Positions 10,785-19,568 of a DNA stretch of 64,000 nucleotides are shown one piece after another (within the stretch, counting starts at the first letter, position 1; each line of letters begins with the position of its first letter). Made by a program: the position numbers and the translations under genes. This DNA comes from Sphingomonas sp. CFBP 8760 (lineage in GTDB: Bacteria; Pseudomonadota; Alphaproteobacteria; Sphingomonadales; Sphingomonadaceae). Under the pieces are notes generated by a model that worked only from the letters and a program-made list of their open reading frames with translations, had not been told where the DNA came from and ran no database searches. The stretch is from positions 62,001 to 126,000 of the forward strand of contig NZ_JACYUG010000009.1 of NCBI RefSeq assembly GCF_014841615.1, in the 5' to 3' direction.

Positions 10785-11534
10785 ATGGATGCACCCGACC
10801 TGATCGCCCCGCCCCTGCCCGATCCCGCCACGACCGCGCTGTTCCTCGATTTCGACGGGACGCTGGTCGAACTCGCCGCCCGGCCCGAGGCGGTGGTGGT
10901 GGAGGATGCGCTGCTCGCGCTGATCGACCGGCTGGCGGCGGCGATGCCGGGGCGGGTGGCGATCGTCAGCGGGCGGTCGGTCGCGCAGCTCGACGGCTTC
11001 CTCGGCACGCGCGGGCCGCTGCTGGCGATCGCGGCCAGCCACGGCGCGGAACTGCGGACGCCGGCGAACGGCCATAGCCTGCCCGGCCGCTCGCCCGCGC
11101 TGGACGCGGCGGCGGCGGAGATGGCGGCGTTCGCGACGCGCAACGACATCGTGTTCGAGACCAAGAGCCTGGGCGCCGCGCTGCATTACCGCGCCCGCCC
11201 CGAACTGGAGGCCGAGGCCAGCGCGGCGGCGGCTCAGGTCGCCGCGACGCACGGGCTGACCTTCCAGCCCGGCAAGATGATGGCCGAGGTGCGCCTGCCC
11301 GGCGACAAGGGCGCCGGCCTGCGCGCGCTGTTCGCGGACGAGGCGATGGCGGGCGCGACGCCGTGGTTCTTCGGCGACGACGTGACCGACGAGGACGGCT
11401 TCGCCGCCGCCGCCGCGCTGGGCGGGGCCGGGGTGCTGATCGGCCCGGCGCGCGTGACGCAGGCCCGTTACCGGCTGGACGGGGTGACCGCGCTGCGCGA
11501 CTGGCTGGCGGCGCTGCTGGAGCAGGCACGCTGA
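10785..11534 (+). CDS. otsB: Trehalose-6-phosphate phosphatase OtsB
   Basis: This 249-residue HAD-superfamily phosphatase removes phosphate from trehalose-6-phosphate. Motif I is LFLDFDGTLVEL (D22 nucleophile, D24), followed by VAIVSGRSVAQLDGFLG, and the acidic motif IV is WFFGDDVTDEDGFAAAA. KGAGLRALF and a YRLDGVTALRDWLAALL ending are typical of OtsB. The start at 10785 was preferred to an earlier in-frame one at 10719 because the upstream 22 residues are not family-like. It is the first of three trehalose-associated genes; the GH15 gene starts 8 bases after its stop. Confidence 0.95.
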   Translation: MDAPDLIAPPLPDPATTALFLDFDGTLVELAARPEAVVVEDALLALIDRLAAAMPGRVAIVSGRSVAQLDGFLGTRGPLLAIAASHGAELRTPANGHSLPGRSPALDAAAAEMAAFATRNDIVFETKSLGAALHYRARPELEAEASAAAAQVAATHGLTFQPGKMMAEVRLPGDKGAGLRALFADEAMAGATPWFFGDDVTDEDGFAAAAALGGAGVLIGPARVTQARYRLDGVTALRDWLAALLEQAR

Positions 11535-11542
11535 CCCAGGAC

Positions 11543-13312
11543 ATGAACCTGTGGCCGATCGGCAATTGCCAGGTATCCGCCCTGATCGACCGCACCGGCC
11601 GCTTCGTGTGGGGATGCGTGCCGCGCGTCGACGGCGACCCCGCCTTTTCCGCCCTGCTGGACCGCGAGGATACCGAGACGGGGTTCTGGACGATCGAACT
11701 CGACGGCGCGGTGAAGACCGAACAGCATTACCTGCGCAACACCCCGATTCTGGTCACCCGGCACGAGGATGCCGGCGGCAATGCGGTGGAGGTTATCGAT
11801 TTCTGCCCGCGCTTCGTACGCAACGACCGCGATTACCGCCCGACCGCCTTCGTCCGCATCGTGCGGCCGGTGGCGGGCAGCCCGCGCATCCGCGTGGTGC
11901 TGCGCGTCGCGACCGACTGGGGCCACCCGACCAGCATCACCGCCGGGTCCAACCACATCCGCTACCTGATGCGCGACCAGACGTTGCGGCTGACCACCAA
12001 CGCGGCGATCGACCGGTTGCGCAACGAACAATATTTCCGGCTGGAACGCCCGCTGCACTTCTTCCTCGGCCCTGACGAGAGTTTCGCGGGCAAGCTGGAA
12101 TATGAGGTCGGCATGATGTTCGACCGGACCCGCGACGAATGGCGCCACTGGGTCCGCGGCCTCGCCATTCCGCTGGAATGGCAGGAGGTGGTGATCCGCG
12201 CCGCGATCACGCTGAAGCTGTGCCAGCACGAGGAAACCGGCGCGATCGTCGCGGCGATGACCACCAGCCTGCCCGAACATGCCGGCAGCGAGCGCAACTG
12301 GGACTATCGCTACTGCTGGATCCGCGATGCCTATTACACGGTGCAGGCGCTCAACCGGCTGGGCGCGCTCGACGTGCTGGAATCCTATCTCGAATATCTG
12401 CGCAACATCGTCGATCAGGAGGGCGGCGACCATATCCGGCCGCTCTACGGCGTCGCGGGCGAGGCGCCGCTGCCCGAACGGTTCGCCGAGCGACTGGCCG
12501 GCTATCGCGGCATGGGGCCGGTGCGGGTCGGCAATCAGGCATACGAACAGGTGCAGCACGACGCCTATGGCCAGATCGTCCTGTCCAACGTGCAGGCGTT
12601 CCACGACACCCGCCTGTACCGCGTCGCGGGCGAGGACGATTTCCGCGCGCTGGAACGGGTCGGCGAGCTGGCATGGCAGGTGTACGACCAGCCCGATGCC
12701 GGACTGTGGGAATTGCGCACCCGCACCGCGGTCCACACCTATTCGGCGGCGATGTGCTGGGCGGCGTGCGACCGGCTGGCGGGCGCGGCGCGTGCGCTCA
12801 AACTGGACGACCGCTGCCGCTTCTGGAACGAGCGCGCCACCGCGATGCGCGCGCGGATCGAGGCGGCGGCATGGCGCCCCGACACCGACCGCATGTCCGC
12901 GACGTTCGAGGGCGACGATCTCGACGCCAGCCTGATCGAACTGCTCGACCTGCGGTTCTTCGCGCCGGACGATCCCCGGTTCCAGTCGACGCTGGCGGCG
13001 GTGGAGCGGGGGTTGCGGCGCGGCAGCTACATGCTGCGCTATGACAGCGAGGATGATTTCGGCCTGCCCGCCACCGCGTTCAACGTCTGCACCTTCTGGC
13101 TGATCGAGGCGCTGCACGCGACCGGCCGGCGCGACGATGCCCGCGCGCTGTTCGAGGAAATGGTGGCGCGGCGCACCCCCGCCGGGCTGCTGTCGGAGGA
13201 TATCGATCCGGCCACCGGCGAACTGTGGGGCAACTATCCGCAGACCTATTCGCTTGTGGGACTGATCAACTGCGCGGTTTTGTTGAGCGAACCCTGGAGT
13301 AAAGTACGTTGA
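11543..13312 (+). CDS. Glycoside hydrolase family 15 protein (glucoamylase/trehalase-like)
   Basis: This 589-residue protein begins MNLWPIGNCQVSALIDRTGRFVWGCVPRVDGDPAFSALLD, typical of the bacterial GH15 N-terminal domain. The (alpha/alpha)6 barrel carries ERNWDYRYCWIRDAYYTVQALNRLG and GEAPLPERFAERLAGYRGMGPVRVGNQA. The barrel ends with LLSEDIDPATGELWGNYPQTYSLVGLINCA, which includes the catalytic glutamate in SED. GH15 enzymes release glucose from alpha-linked glucans or cleave trehalose; the position between otsB and otsA points to trehalose or a related glucan. No signal peptide is seen, so it is probably cytoplasmic. Its stop overlaps the TTG start of otsA (TTGA). Confidence 0.93.
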   Translation: MNLWPIGNCQVSALIDRTGRFVWGCVPRVDGDPAFSALLDREDTETGFWTIELDGAVKTEQHYLRNTPILVTRHEDAGGNAVEVIDFCPRFVRNDRDYRPTAFVRIVRPVAGSPRIRVVLRVATDWGHPTSITAGSNHIRYLMRDQTLRLTTNAAIDRLRNEQYFRLERPLHFFLGPDESFAGKLEYEVGMMFDRTRDEWRHWVRGLAIPLEWQEVVIRAAITLKLCQHEETGAIVAAMTTSLPEHAGSERNWDYRYCWIRDAYYTVQALNRLGALDVLESYLEYLRNIVDQEGGDHIRPLYGVAGEAPLPERFAERLAGYRGMGPVRVGNQAYEQVQHDAYGQIVLSNVQAFHDTRLYRVAGEDDFRALERVGELAWQVYDQPDAGLWELRTRTAVHTYSAAMCWAACDRLAGAARALKLDDRCRFWNERATAMRARIEAAAWRPDTDRMSATFEGDDLDASLIELLDLRFFAPDDPRFQSTLAAVERGLRRGSYMLRYDSEDDFGLPATAFNVCTFWLIEALHATGRRDDARALFEEMVARRTPAGLLSEDIDPATGELWGNYPQTYSLVGLINCAVLLSEPWSKVR

Positions 13313-14715
13313 GCCGCCTCGTCGTGATATCCAACCGGGTCGCCGTGCCGACCGCCGATGCCGCCGGCAATCAGGGCGGCCTCGCCGTCGCCCTGCTGTC
13401 CGCACTGCGCGAGAATGGCGGCATCTGGTTCGGCTGGTCGGGGGAGACCACGCCCGAATTCACCGGCGATATCCAGACGACCGAAGGGGGCGGCGTAACG
13501 ACCGCCACGATCGACCTCGAAGAACAGGACATCGACGAATATTATAACGGCTATGCCAACCGCACGCTGTGGCCGCTGTTCCATTACCGCATCGACCTGA
13601 CCGAGTTCGAGCGCGATTTCGAGGGCGGATATCGCCGCGTCAACGAGCGCTTCGCCGATACGGTGATGCCGCTGGTCGAGGATGACGATCTGGTCTGGGT
13701 CCACGACTATCACCTGATCCCGCTGGGCCGCGAACTGCGGCGGCGGGGGATGAGAAACCGGCTCGGCTTCTTCCTGCATACGCCGTGGCCGCCGGCGCGG
13801 CTGCTCACCTCGCTGCCCAGCCATCACAAGCTGGTCGAATCGATGTTCGCCTATGACGTGGTCGGTTTCCATACCGAGGACTGGCTGGACAGTTTCCGCC
13901 GTTACGTCGTCGATATCATGGGCGGCACCATCGACGAGGACGGGTGCGCCACCGTCGGCGACCGCACCGTCCGCACCATCGTCGCGCCGATCGGGATCGA
14001 CACCGCCGAGTTCGAGGCGGCCGCCGCGTCGCCCGAGGCACGGTTCGCGCACGACCGGATGCACATGTCGTCCACCGGGCGCAGCCTGATCGTGGGGGTC
14101 GATCGGCTCGATTATTCGAAGGGCCTGCGCGAACGGTTGCTGGGATACGAACGGTTCCTGGCGAACAACCCGGATCGCCGCGCGCTGGTCTATCTGCTCC
14201 AGATCGCGCCGCCCAGCCGCGCCGACGTGGACACCTATCAGGAGATCAGGAGCGATCTCGACGCGCTGTCGGGCCGGATCAACGGCGAATATGCCGATAT
14301 CGACTGGGTGCCGATCCGCTACGTCAACCGCGGCTATCCCCGCTCCGAACTGGCGGGCATCTACCGCGCCGCGCGCATCGCGCTGGTCACGCCGCTTCGC
14401 GACGGCATGAACCTCGTCGCCAAGGAATATGTCGCGGCACAGGACCCGGAGGACCCCGGCGTCCTGATCCTGTCGAGCTTCGCGGGCGCGGCGGCGCAGC
14501 TGAAGGAGGCCGTCCTCATCAACCCCTACAGCGCCGAGGACATGGCCGACGCGATCACCGCCGCGCTGGAAATGCCCCGCGCCGAACGCATCCGCCGCTG
14601 GCAGGCCATGATCGAGAACGTGCGGGCGGAGGACGTGTTCTGGTGGTGCCGGCTGTTCCTCGACGCGCTGGAGGGGCGTGAGGTGGTGGCGGGCGACCCG
14701 GCACAGGTCGTGTAA
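13309..14715 (+). CDS. otsA: Trehalose-6-phosphate synthase OtsA
   Basis: This 468-residue GT20 enzyme makes trehalose-6-phosphate from UDP-glucose and glucose-6-phosphate. It starts MSRLVVISNRVAVPTADAAGNQGGLAVALL, the family N-terminus. It continues with VWVHDYHLIPLGRELR, GFFLHTPWPP, a VVGFHTEDWLDSFRRYV segment, GVDRLDYSKGLRERLLGYERFL and TPLRDGMNLVAKEYVAAQ, all OtsA motifs. The start is a TTG at 13309 overlapping the GH15 stop, with GGAGT 10 bases upstream. Trehalose made here protects against desiccation and osmotic stress in related bacteria. Confidence 0.96.
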   Translation: MSRLVVISNRVAVPTADAAGNQGGLAVALLSALRENGGIWFGWSGETTPEFTGDIQTTEGGGVTTATIDLEEQDIDEYYNGYANRTLWPLFHYRIDLTEFERDFEGGYRRVNERFADTVMPLVEDDDLVWVHDYHLIPLGRELRRRGMRNRLGFFLHTPWPPARLLTSLPSHHKLVESMFAYDVVGFHTEDWLDSFRRYVVDIMGGTIDEDGCATVGDRTVRTIVAPIGIDTAEFEAAAASPEARFAHDRMHMSSTGRSLIVGVDRLDYSKGLRERLLGYERFLANNPDRRALVYLLQIAPPSRADVDTYQEIRSDLDALSGRINGEYADIDWVPIRYVNRGYPRSELAGIYRAARIALVTPLRDGMNLVAKEYVAAQDPEDPGVLILSSFAGAAAQLKEAVLINPYSAEDMADAITAALEMPRAERIRRWQAMIENVRAEDVFWWCRLFLDALEGREVVAGDPAQVV

Positions 14716-14819
14716 GAGCCACGAAATCGCCGATCGAGGAAACCCGGCCTTGGTGAAGGCAGATGGTCGTTCGTCCTTCAAATACGGGTGGATGACTTCA
14801 GCCGATCCGGTTAGCTGAC
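14716..14819. other. Intergenic gap between otsA and the PhyH-like gene
   Basis: About 100 bases with no gene. A weak GCCTT-GGTG-AAGGC hairpin lies near 14748-14762 without a T run. The composition is lower in GC than the trehalose genes. I see no convincing promoter or terminator. Confidence 0.4.
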
Positions 14820-15509
14820 ATGATGCGACGCGACGATGATATCCTGCCGCTCAACCTCCGCGACCATGGCGCGCAACTGTACCGCAGCGCTGCCATCAAC
14901 GATCTGGCTGGTCTGCTTGCCGTCATCAGCTCTCTGCCTGGTGAACGGGCGGGAGTACGCCTGAATGGTCTTGGCGGATTGGATTCCTTTCTGACGCCAA
15001 AAGGGTCGATCGGATCGATTGCGGCGGGCGCCCTCGGTTCTACAAGCCGCCCGGTACGGGCCATCCTGTTCGACAAGACGGCGACGACGAACTGGTCGCT
15101 GGCGTGGCATCAGGATCGTACGATCGCCGTGCGGGAAAAGATCGCCGTTGATGGCTTCGGGCCATGGACGGTCAAGGGAGGTATGCTGCATGTCGCCCCT
15201 CCCTTCGATCTGCTGAAGCGCATGGTCACGTTGCGGGTACATCTGGATGACGTTCCCGCCACGAACGCGCCCCTCCTGATCGCACCCGGATCGCATCGGG
15301 ATGGGCGCATTCCGGTGGATGCAATCAACGACACGGTCCGCCAGCGCGGCATTCTCCGCTGTGTCGCGAAGGCCGGCGACATATGGCTTTACGCAACGCC
15401 GATCCTCCATGCATCCGAGATCGCAGCCGTTCCGGCCCGTCGACGTGTTCTCCAACTGGATTTCGCGGCGGAAGACCTTCCCGGCGGGCTGGAGTGGCTG
15501 GGTATCTGA
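14820..15509 (+). CDS. Phytanoyl-CoA dioxygenase (PhyH)-family protein
   Basis: This 229-residue protein resembles Fe(II)/2-oxoglutarate dioxygenases of the PhyH type. The iron ligands are visible as HxD in SLAWHQDRT (H97, D99) and the distal His in TPILHASE (H197), with arginines at about 207-209 (PARRRVLQLDF) placed to bind 2-oxoglutarate. The middle segment LLKRMVTLRVHLDDVPATNAPLLIAPGSHRDG is classic for this family. The substrate is unknown and no pathway genes adjoin it. The gene is less GC-rich than its neighbours, hinting at a different history. Two consecutive ATGs at 14820 and 14823 could each serve as start. Confidence 0.82.
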   Translation: MMRRDDDILPLNLRDHGAQLYRSAAINDLAGLLAVISSLPGERAGVRLNGLGGLDSFLTPKGSIGSIAAGALGSTSRPVRAILFDKTATTNWSLAWHQDRTIAVREKIAVDGFGPWTVKGGMLHVAPPFDLLKRMVTLRVHLDDVPATNAPLLIAPGSHRDGRIPVDAINDTVRQRGILRCVAKAGDIWLYATPILHASEIAAVPARRRVLQLDFAAEDLPGGLEWLGI

Positions 15510-15563
15510 CGCCCCTCTGCGTAGCTGACGGTCACCTCGTTCGCGGCATGTTCACCCATCCGA

Positions 15564-16055
15564 TCAAAAATCCGCGTCGGATGACGCCTCGAACGCGTCG
15601 AACACGCGCCATGCCCCTGTCGCCTGGCGAAAGCGGACGATGAAATTGCAGCCCGCGCGTTGCCAGACGACCTGGCGCACCGGCGTGCGGGCATTGCGTT
15701 CCGCGCCGCCGGGCAGCTGGCTGGCGACCCCGCCGCTATAGGTGCCGACCCCCTCACCCGCGCGGAACCGGGTGTCGGCATAGGGTTTGCCGTAGGCGGC
15801 GAGCAGATCGTCCGCCGCGCGGCCCATCAGATCGGGGTGCCGCTCCATGCGCGCGTTGCGATACTCGTCGTCGCCGCACCGTGTCGCATCCCATGCCGGA
15901 ACCGGGCGCGGCGCGGCGCGATCAGCGGTTGCCGCCGGCGGGCTGGGCGATGGCGGTTGCGATGGCGGTGTGACCGGACCACCGGCATCGTCGCCCGCCG
16001 CATCGCACCCGGTCAGCAGGCCGATGACGAGCAGGGAGAGGGCGAGGCCGTTCAT
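15564..16055 (-). CDS. Putative lipoprotein of unknown function
   Basis: This 163-residue protein starts MNGLALSLLVIGLLTGCDAAGDD, a signal peptide with lipobox LTGC, so it is probably an envelope lipoprotein. A Pro/Ser-rich linker (residues 27-50) follows. The C-terminal domain contains LMGRAADDLLAAYGKPYADTRFRAGEGVGTYSG, which recalls small outer-membrane assembly lipoproteins only loosely, and two cysteines that could pair. Its ATG overlaps the stop of the HExxH protein gene (ATGA), so the two are co-expressed. Function not recognised. Confidence 0.7.
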   Translation of the reverse strand: MNGLALSLLVIGLLTGCDAAGDDAGGPVTPPSQPPSPSPPAATADRAAPRPVPAWDATRCGDDEYRNARMERHPDLMGRAADDLLAAYGKPYADTRFRAGEGVGTYSGGVASQLPGGAERNARTPVRQVVWQRAGCNFIVRFRQATGAWRVFDAFEASSDADF

Positions 16056-16675
16056 CGCGGCAAGGTCGCAGAGAAACGGACGCCGTCGATCATCTGGTTC
16101 ATCTCTTCGAGCATGGTCCGGAAGTGGCGGGTGCGCAATTCACGGCCGACATTGATGACGCTGGCCTTGTCGGCATGATGCGGCGAGGTCGGTCTATACT
16201 CGTCGCCCCGGCCCAGCACCCCGGTATTGCCCATCGAATGACCGAATTCGTGCGCGACGATGCCGCCGGCATGGCGGGTCTTCTCGAAATCCTCGGTACA
16301 CAGGAAGATGCGACGAGCATTCCATTCGACGCGAGTCGGATGCCCCATATACCCGTCCGGCACCTTGCGGACCTCCACCGTCCAATGTCCGTCCCGCAGC
16401 GCCCATTCGATATCGAAGCTGACGGGAATAAGCCTGCCAGCCAGCGAGCGGGCACCCTCCGCCGTGCCCGTGGCGGTCACGAAGGCCCGGTTGCTCCACA
16501 CGCCCCAGATCATCCGGTCCGCCGCCGTGTGGAACCGGCGCTTTTCCCGGTACGTCCACGCGGGCTGCCCCGGCGCCGCGATCCAGACATAGTGCCAGCG
16601 TTGCCGGAAAAACAACCGCGGCAGGCGGGTATCGAGGGTCAACGTACAGCGATCGGTTTCTCGAACGAAGTTCAT
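16052..16675 (-). CDS. HExxH metalloprotease-like protein
   Basis: This 207-residue protein contains AGGIVAHEFGHSMGNTG, an HExxH zinc-binding motif at about 142-146. The following GNTG occupies the place where metzincins have GxxH/D, so the third ligand is either displaced (candidates are GRGDEY or PHHAD downstream) or absent. The N-terminal half is beta-rich with WTYREKRRFHTAADRMIWGVWSNR and has no signal peptide. I chose the ATG at 16675 because GGAGG lies 10 bases upstream; ATGs at 16711 and 16741 are alternatives. It overlaps the lipoprotein gene. Protease activity is plausible but unproven. Confidence 0.65.
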   Translation of the reverse strand: MNFVRETDRCTLTLDTRLPRLFFRQRWHYVWIAAPGQPAWTYREKRRFHTAADRMIWGVWSNRAFVTATGTAEGARSLAGRLIPVSFDIEWALRDGHWTVEVRKVPDGYMGHPTRVEWNARRIFLCTEDFEKTRHAGGIVAHEFGHSMGNTGVLGRGDEYRPTSPHHADKASVINVGRELRTRHFRTMLEEMNQMIDGVRFSATLPR

Positions 16676-16785
16676 CCGCCATGTTCCTCCGAAACCCGTG
16701 TCGCAGAGCATGACGATGGCGTGCCGGGATGGCAACCGCATGACGATAGGCCAGGCAGCCCCGATCCGCCGGCCCGGCGGATCGC

Positions 16786-17853
16786 CTATTCCGCCGCCCC
16801 CGGCATCTCCACCCGCCGCCGCGGCATCGCCTCCGGCATCTCCGCCCGCACGAAGGCCAGTACCGCCTCGCGTACCTCGCAGCGCAGGTCGAAGGCGGTG
16901 GAGGCGTCCTTAGCGGTCATCAGGCCGCGCACCTCGATCGCATCGGTCTTCACGTCCGTCACCTGACAGTTCCAGAAGCGGCCGTCCCACAGCGCGCTCG
17001 CCTGTACCGCCCGGCCCACCGCCTCGCGCAGGCGGGCGATGTCGGTGGCGGGGTCGAGATACCAGAAGACCGAGCCGAGCAGCTGGCTCGTCTCGCGCGT
17101 CCAGTTCTGGAAGCTGGCTTCGAGGAACTTGGAGACGGGCACCACCAGCCGCCGCTCGTCCCAGATGCGGATGACGACGAAGGTCAGGCGAATCTCTTCC
17201 ACCCGACCCCATTCGCCGTCCATGATGACGACATCGTCGAGGCGGATCGGTTCGGTGAAGGCCATCTGAATGCCGGCGATCACGTTCTTGAGCGCGGGCT
17301 GCGCCGCCGCACCGACGACGAGGCCGGCCAGACCGGCGGAGGCCATCAGCGTGACGCCGATCGTGCGGATGCCCGGCACGCTCAGCAGCATCAGGCAGAT
17401 CGTCAGGAACACGATGAAGAAGGTGCCGATCCGCCCCAGGATCGTGGCGCGCGTCCGCTGCCGCCGGGCGGCGAGATTGTCGGCGACGGTGATGTCGGCG
17501 CGCAATTCCACGATGCGTTGCAGCGCATGGAGCATCGCGACGGCCAGCCAGCCCATCAGCGCCGGCACCGCGAACCCCTGTATCTGCTGCCAGAGCTCGC
17601 GCATTTCCCGGTCCATCGACAGGAACTTCGTCGCGAAGCTGAGGCCGATCGAGATGACGAACCAGCGCGACGGCGTGCGGATTTCCGCCAGCACCGTCTC
17701 GCGCGCATCGCGGGTGCGGCGGCGGCCGGTGCGCAGCAGGATGCGCATCGCCAGCGCGTGCGCCAGCACCGCCACCAGCACCGCGACCGCGACGATCGCG
17801 ATATCCTGCACCCAGACCCATTCGGTCGGCACCCGCCAGTCGCGCACTTTCAT
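16786..17853 (-). CDS. MscS-family mechanosensitive ion channel protein
   Basis: This 355-residue membrane protein has several hydrophobic helices in the N-terminal half, including VWVQDIAIVAVAVLVAVLAHAL near the start. The MscS core is ASAGLAGLVVGAAAQPALKNVIAGIQMAFTEPIRLDDVVIMDGEWGRVEEIRLTFVVIRIWDERRLVVPVSKFLE, with the glycine/alanine-rich pore helix and the beta domain. It probably releases solutes on hypo-osmotic shock, or modulates membrane tension. The start is taken at ATG 17853; a GTG one codon earlier is also possible. It diverges from the symporter gene. Confidence 0.92.
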   Translation of the reverse strand: MKVRDWRVPTEWVWVQDIAIVAVAVLVAVLAHALAMRILLRTGRRRTRDARETVLAEIRTPSRWFVISIGLSFATKFLSMDREMRELWQQIQGFAVPALMGWLAVAMLHALQRIVELRADITVADNLAARRQRTRATILGRIGTFFIVFLTICLMLLSVPGIRTIGVTLMASAGLAGLVVGAAAQPALKNVIAGIQMAFTEPIRLDDVVIMDGEWGRVEEIRLTFVVIRIWDERRLVVPVSKFLEASFQNWTRETSQLLGSVFWYLDPATDIARLREAVGRAVQASALWDGRFWNCQVTDVKTDAIEVRGLMTAKDASTAFDLRCEVREAVLAFVRAEMPEAMPRRRVEMPGAAE

Positions 17854-17980
17854 CACCGGTCAACCGGGCGCGGACAAGGTTGTTCCGCAGTGCAGCATAA
17901 ACCCGCCGGCACGTCTGTCTTGCGCGCGGCCCCGTGGCGCTGCTAGCGTCGATAGATAGTATAAGTCGGACGGGGACGGG

Positions 17981-19564
17981 ATGCAGCTGGCCACTATCGA
18001 TATCGCGGTCGTCGCGATCTATTTCGTCTGCATCTTCGGGCTCGCCCAATATGTCTCGCGCGACAAGGCGGGGGCCGGGCCGAAGAACAGCACCGATTAT
18101 TTCCTCGCGTCGAAGAACCTGCCCTGGTGGGCAATCGGCGCCTCGCTGATCGCGGCCAACATCTCCGCCGAACAGATCGTCGGCATGTCCGGCTCGGGCT
18201 ATGCCATCGGCCTGGCCATCGCGTCATACGAATGGATGGCGGCGCTGACGCTGCTGATCGTCGGCAAGTTCTTCCTGCCGATCTTCCTGAAGAACGAGAT
18301 CTACACGATGCCGCAGTTCCTGGAACGGCGGTACGGCCCGTCAATCCGGACGCTGATGGCACTGTTCTGGCTGGCGCTGTACGTCTTCGTCAACCTGACC
18401 TCGATCATCTGGCTGGGTTCGATCGCGGTGACCAAGGTGGCGGGGATCGACCAGAACGTCGCGCTCGTCATCCTCGGCGTCTTCGCGCTGGTCTATCAGC
18501 TGAAGGGCGGGCTGAAGGCGGTGGCGCTGACCGACATCGTGCAGGTGACGCTGCTGGTGCTGGGCGGGCTGGTCGTGGCGTATCTGACGCTGGACGAGAT
18601 CGGCGCGGGCGCGGGCGTGTTCGCCGGCTGGAGCAAGCTGACCGCGGCGGTGCCCGATCATTTCCACATGATCCTGGAACGCGGCGACCCGCATTACATG
18701 GACCTGCCGGGCCTGTCGGTGCTGATCGGCGGGATGTGGATCGCCAACCTCAGCTACTGGGGGTTCAATCAGTATATCATCCAGCGCGCGCTGGCCGCCA
18801 AGTCGCTGAACGAGGCGCAGAAGGGCGTGCTGTTCGCCGCCTTCCTGAAACTGGTCATGCCGCTGGTCATCGTGCTGCCCGGCATCGCCGCCGTCGTGCT
18901 GGCGCCGACGCTGGGCAAGCCGGACGAAGCCTATCCGACGATGATGCGGCTGTTGCCGTCGGGGCTGCTCGGGCTGGTCTTCGCGGCGCTGATCGCGGCG
19001 ATCGTCGCGTCGACCGCGTCGAAGATCAATTCGATCGCGACGATCTTCACGCTCGACCTGTATGCCAAGCGCAAGAACAACGTCGATCGCGGCGCGGGGC
19101 AGGAACAGCATCTGGTGCTGGTCGGCCGCATCGCCGCCAGCGTCGCGATCCTGATCGCGATCCTGACCGCGCGGCCGCTGCTCGGCGCATCGGATCAGGC
19201 GTTCCAGTTCATCCAGGAGTTCACCGGCTTCTTCACGCCGGGCATCACCGTGATCTTCCTGCTCGGCCTGTTCTGGAAGCGCGCGAACGAGGCGGGGGCG
19301 CTGGCCGCCGCCGCCGGGTCGGTGCTGCTGTCCTGGGGGTTCAAGGTGGCGATGCCGGGGGTGCCGTTCATGGACCGGATGGGCATCGTGTTCCTACTGT
19401 CACTGGCGCTGGCCGTCATCGTCTCGCTGGTCGCGAAACGGGCGCGGGCGGGCACCGACACGATCGATACCGTCAACGTCAGCTATCGCACCGGCACCGG
19501 CTTCAACGTCGGCGCGATCGCGGTCGTGCTGATCCTGGTGGCCCTGTACGCCACCTGGTGGTGA
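17981..19564 (+). CDS. Sodium:solute symporter (SSS family), likely sugar or sugar-acid uptake
   Basis: This 527-residue protein has about 14 hydrophobic segments. It starts MQLATIDIAVVAIYFVCIFGLAQYVSRDK and carries the SSS signature region DYFLASKNLPWWAIGASLIAANISAEQIVGMSGSGYAIGLA and GGLKAVALTDIVQVTLLVLGG. It resembles SGLT-type sodium/sugar transporters. It is the first gene of a plus-strand unit followed 4 bases later by dgoK, so it probably imports a hexuronate, aldonate or related sugar. The true substrate is inferred only from the neighbours. Confidence 0.9.
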   Translation: MQLATIDIAVVAIYFVCIFGLAQYVSRDKAGAGPKNSTDYFLASKNLPWWAIGASLIAANISAEQIVGMSGSGYAIGLAIASYEWMAALTLLIVGKFFLPIFLKNEIYTMPQFLERRYGPSIRTLMALFWLALYVFVNLTSIIWLGSIAVTKVAGIDQNVALVILGVFALVYQLKGGLKAVALTDIVQVTLLVLGGLVVAYLTLDEIGAGAGVFAGWSKLTAAVPDHFHMILERGDPHYMDLPGLSVLIGGMWIANLSYWGFNQYIIQRALAAKSLNEAQKGVLFAAFLKLVMPLVIVLPGIAAVVLAPTLGKPDEAYPTMMRLLPSGLLGLVFAALIAAIVASTASKINSIATIFTLDLYAKRKNNVDRGAGQEQHLVLVGRIAASVAILIAILTARPLLGASDQAFQFIQEFTGFFTPGITVIFLLGLFWKRANEAGALAAAAGSVLLSWGFKVAMPGVPFMDRMGIVFLLSLALAVIVSLVAKRARAGTDTIDTVNVSYRTGTGFNVGAIAVVLILVALYATWW

Positions 19565-19568
19565 CCGG

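Noticed and set aside
11468..13405. 645-residue minus-strand open frame
   Set aside because: Antisense to the GH15 gene; no ribosome site or family match.
14748..14762. Terminator after otsA
   Set aside because: The GCCTT-GGTG-AAGGC stem is only five base pairs and has no T run.
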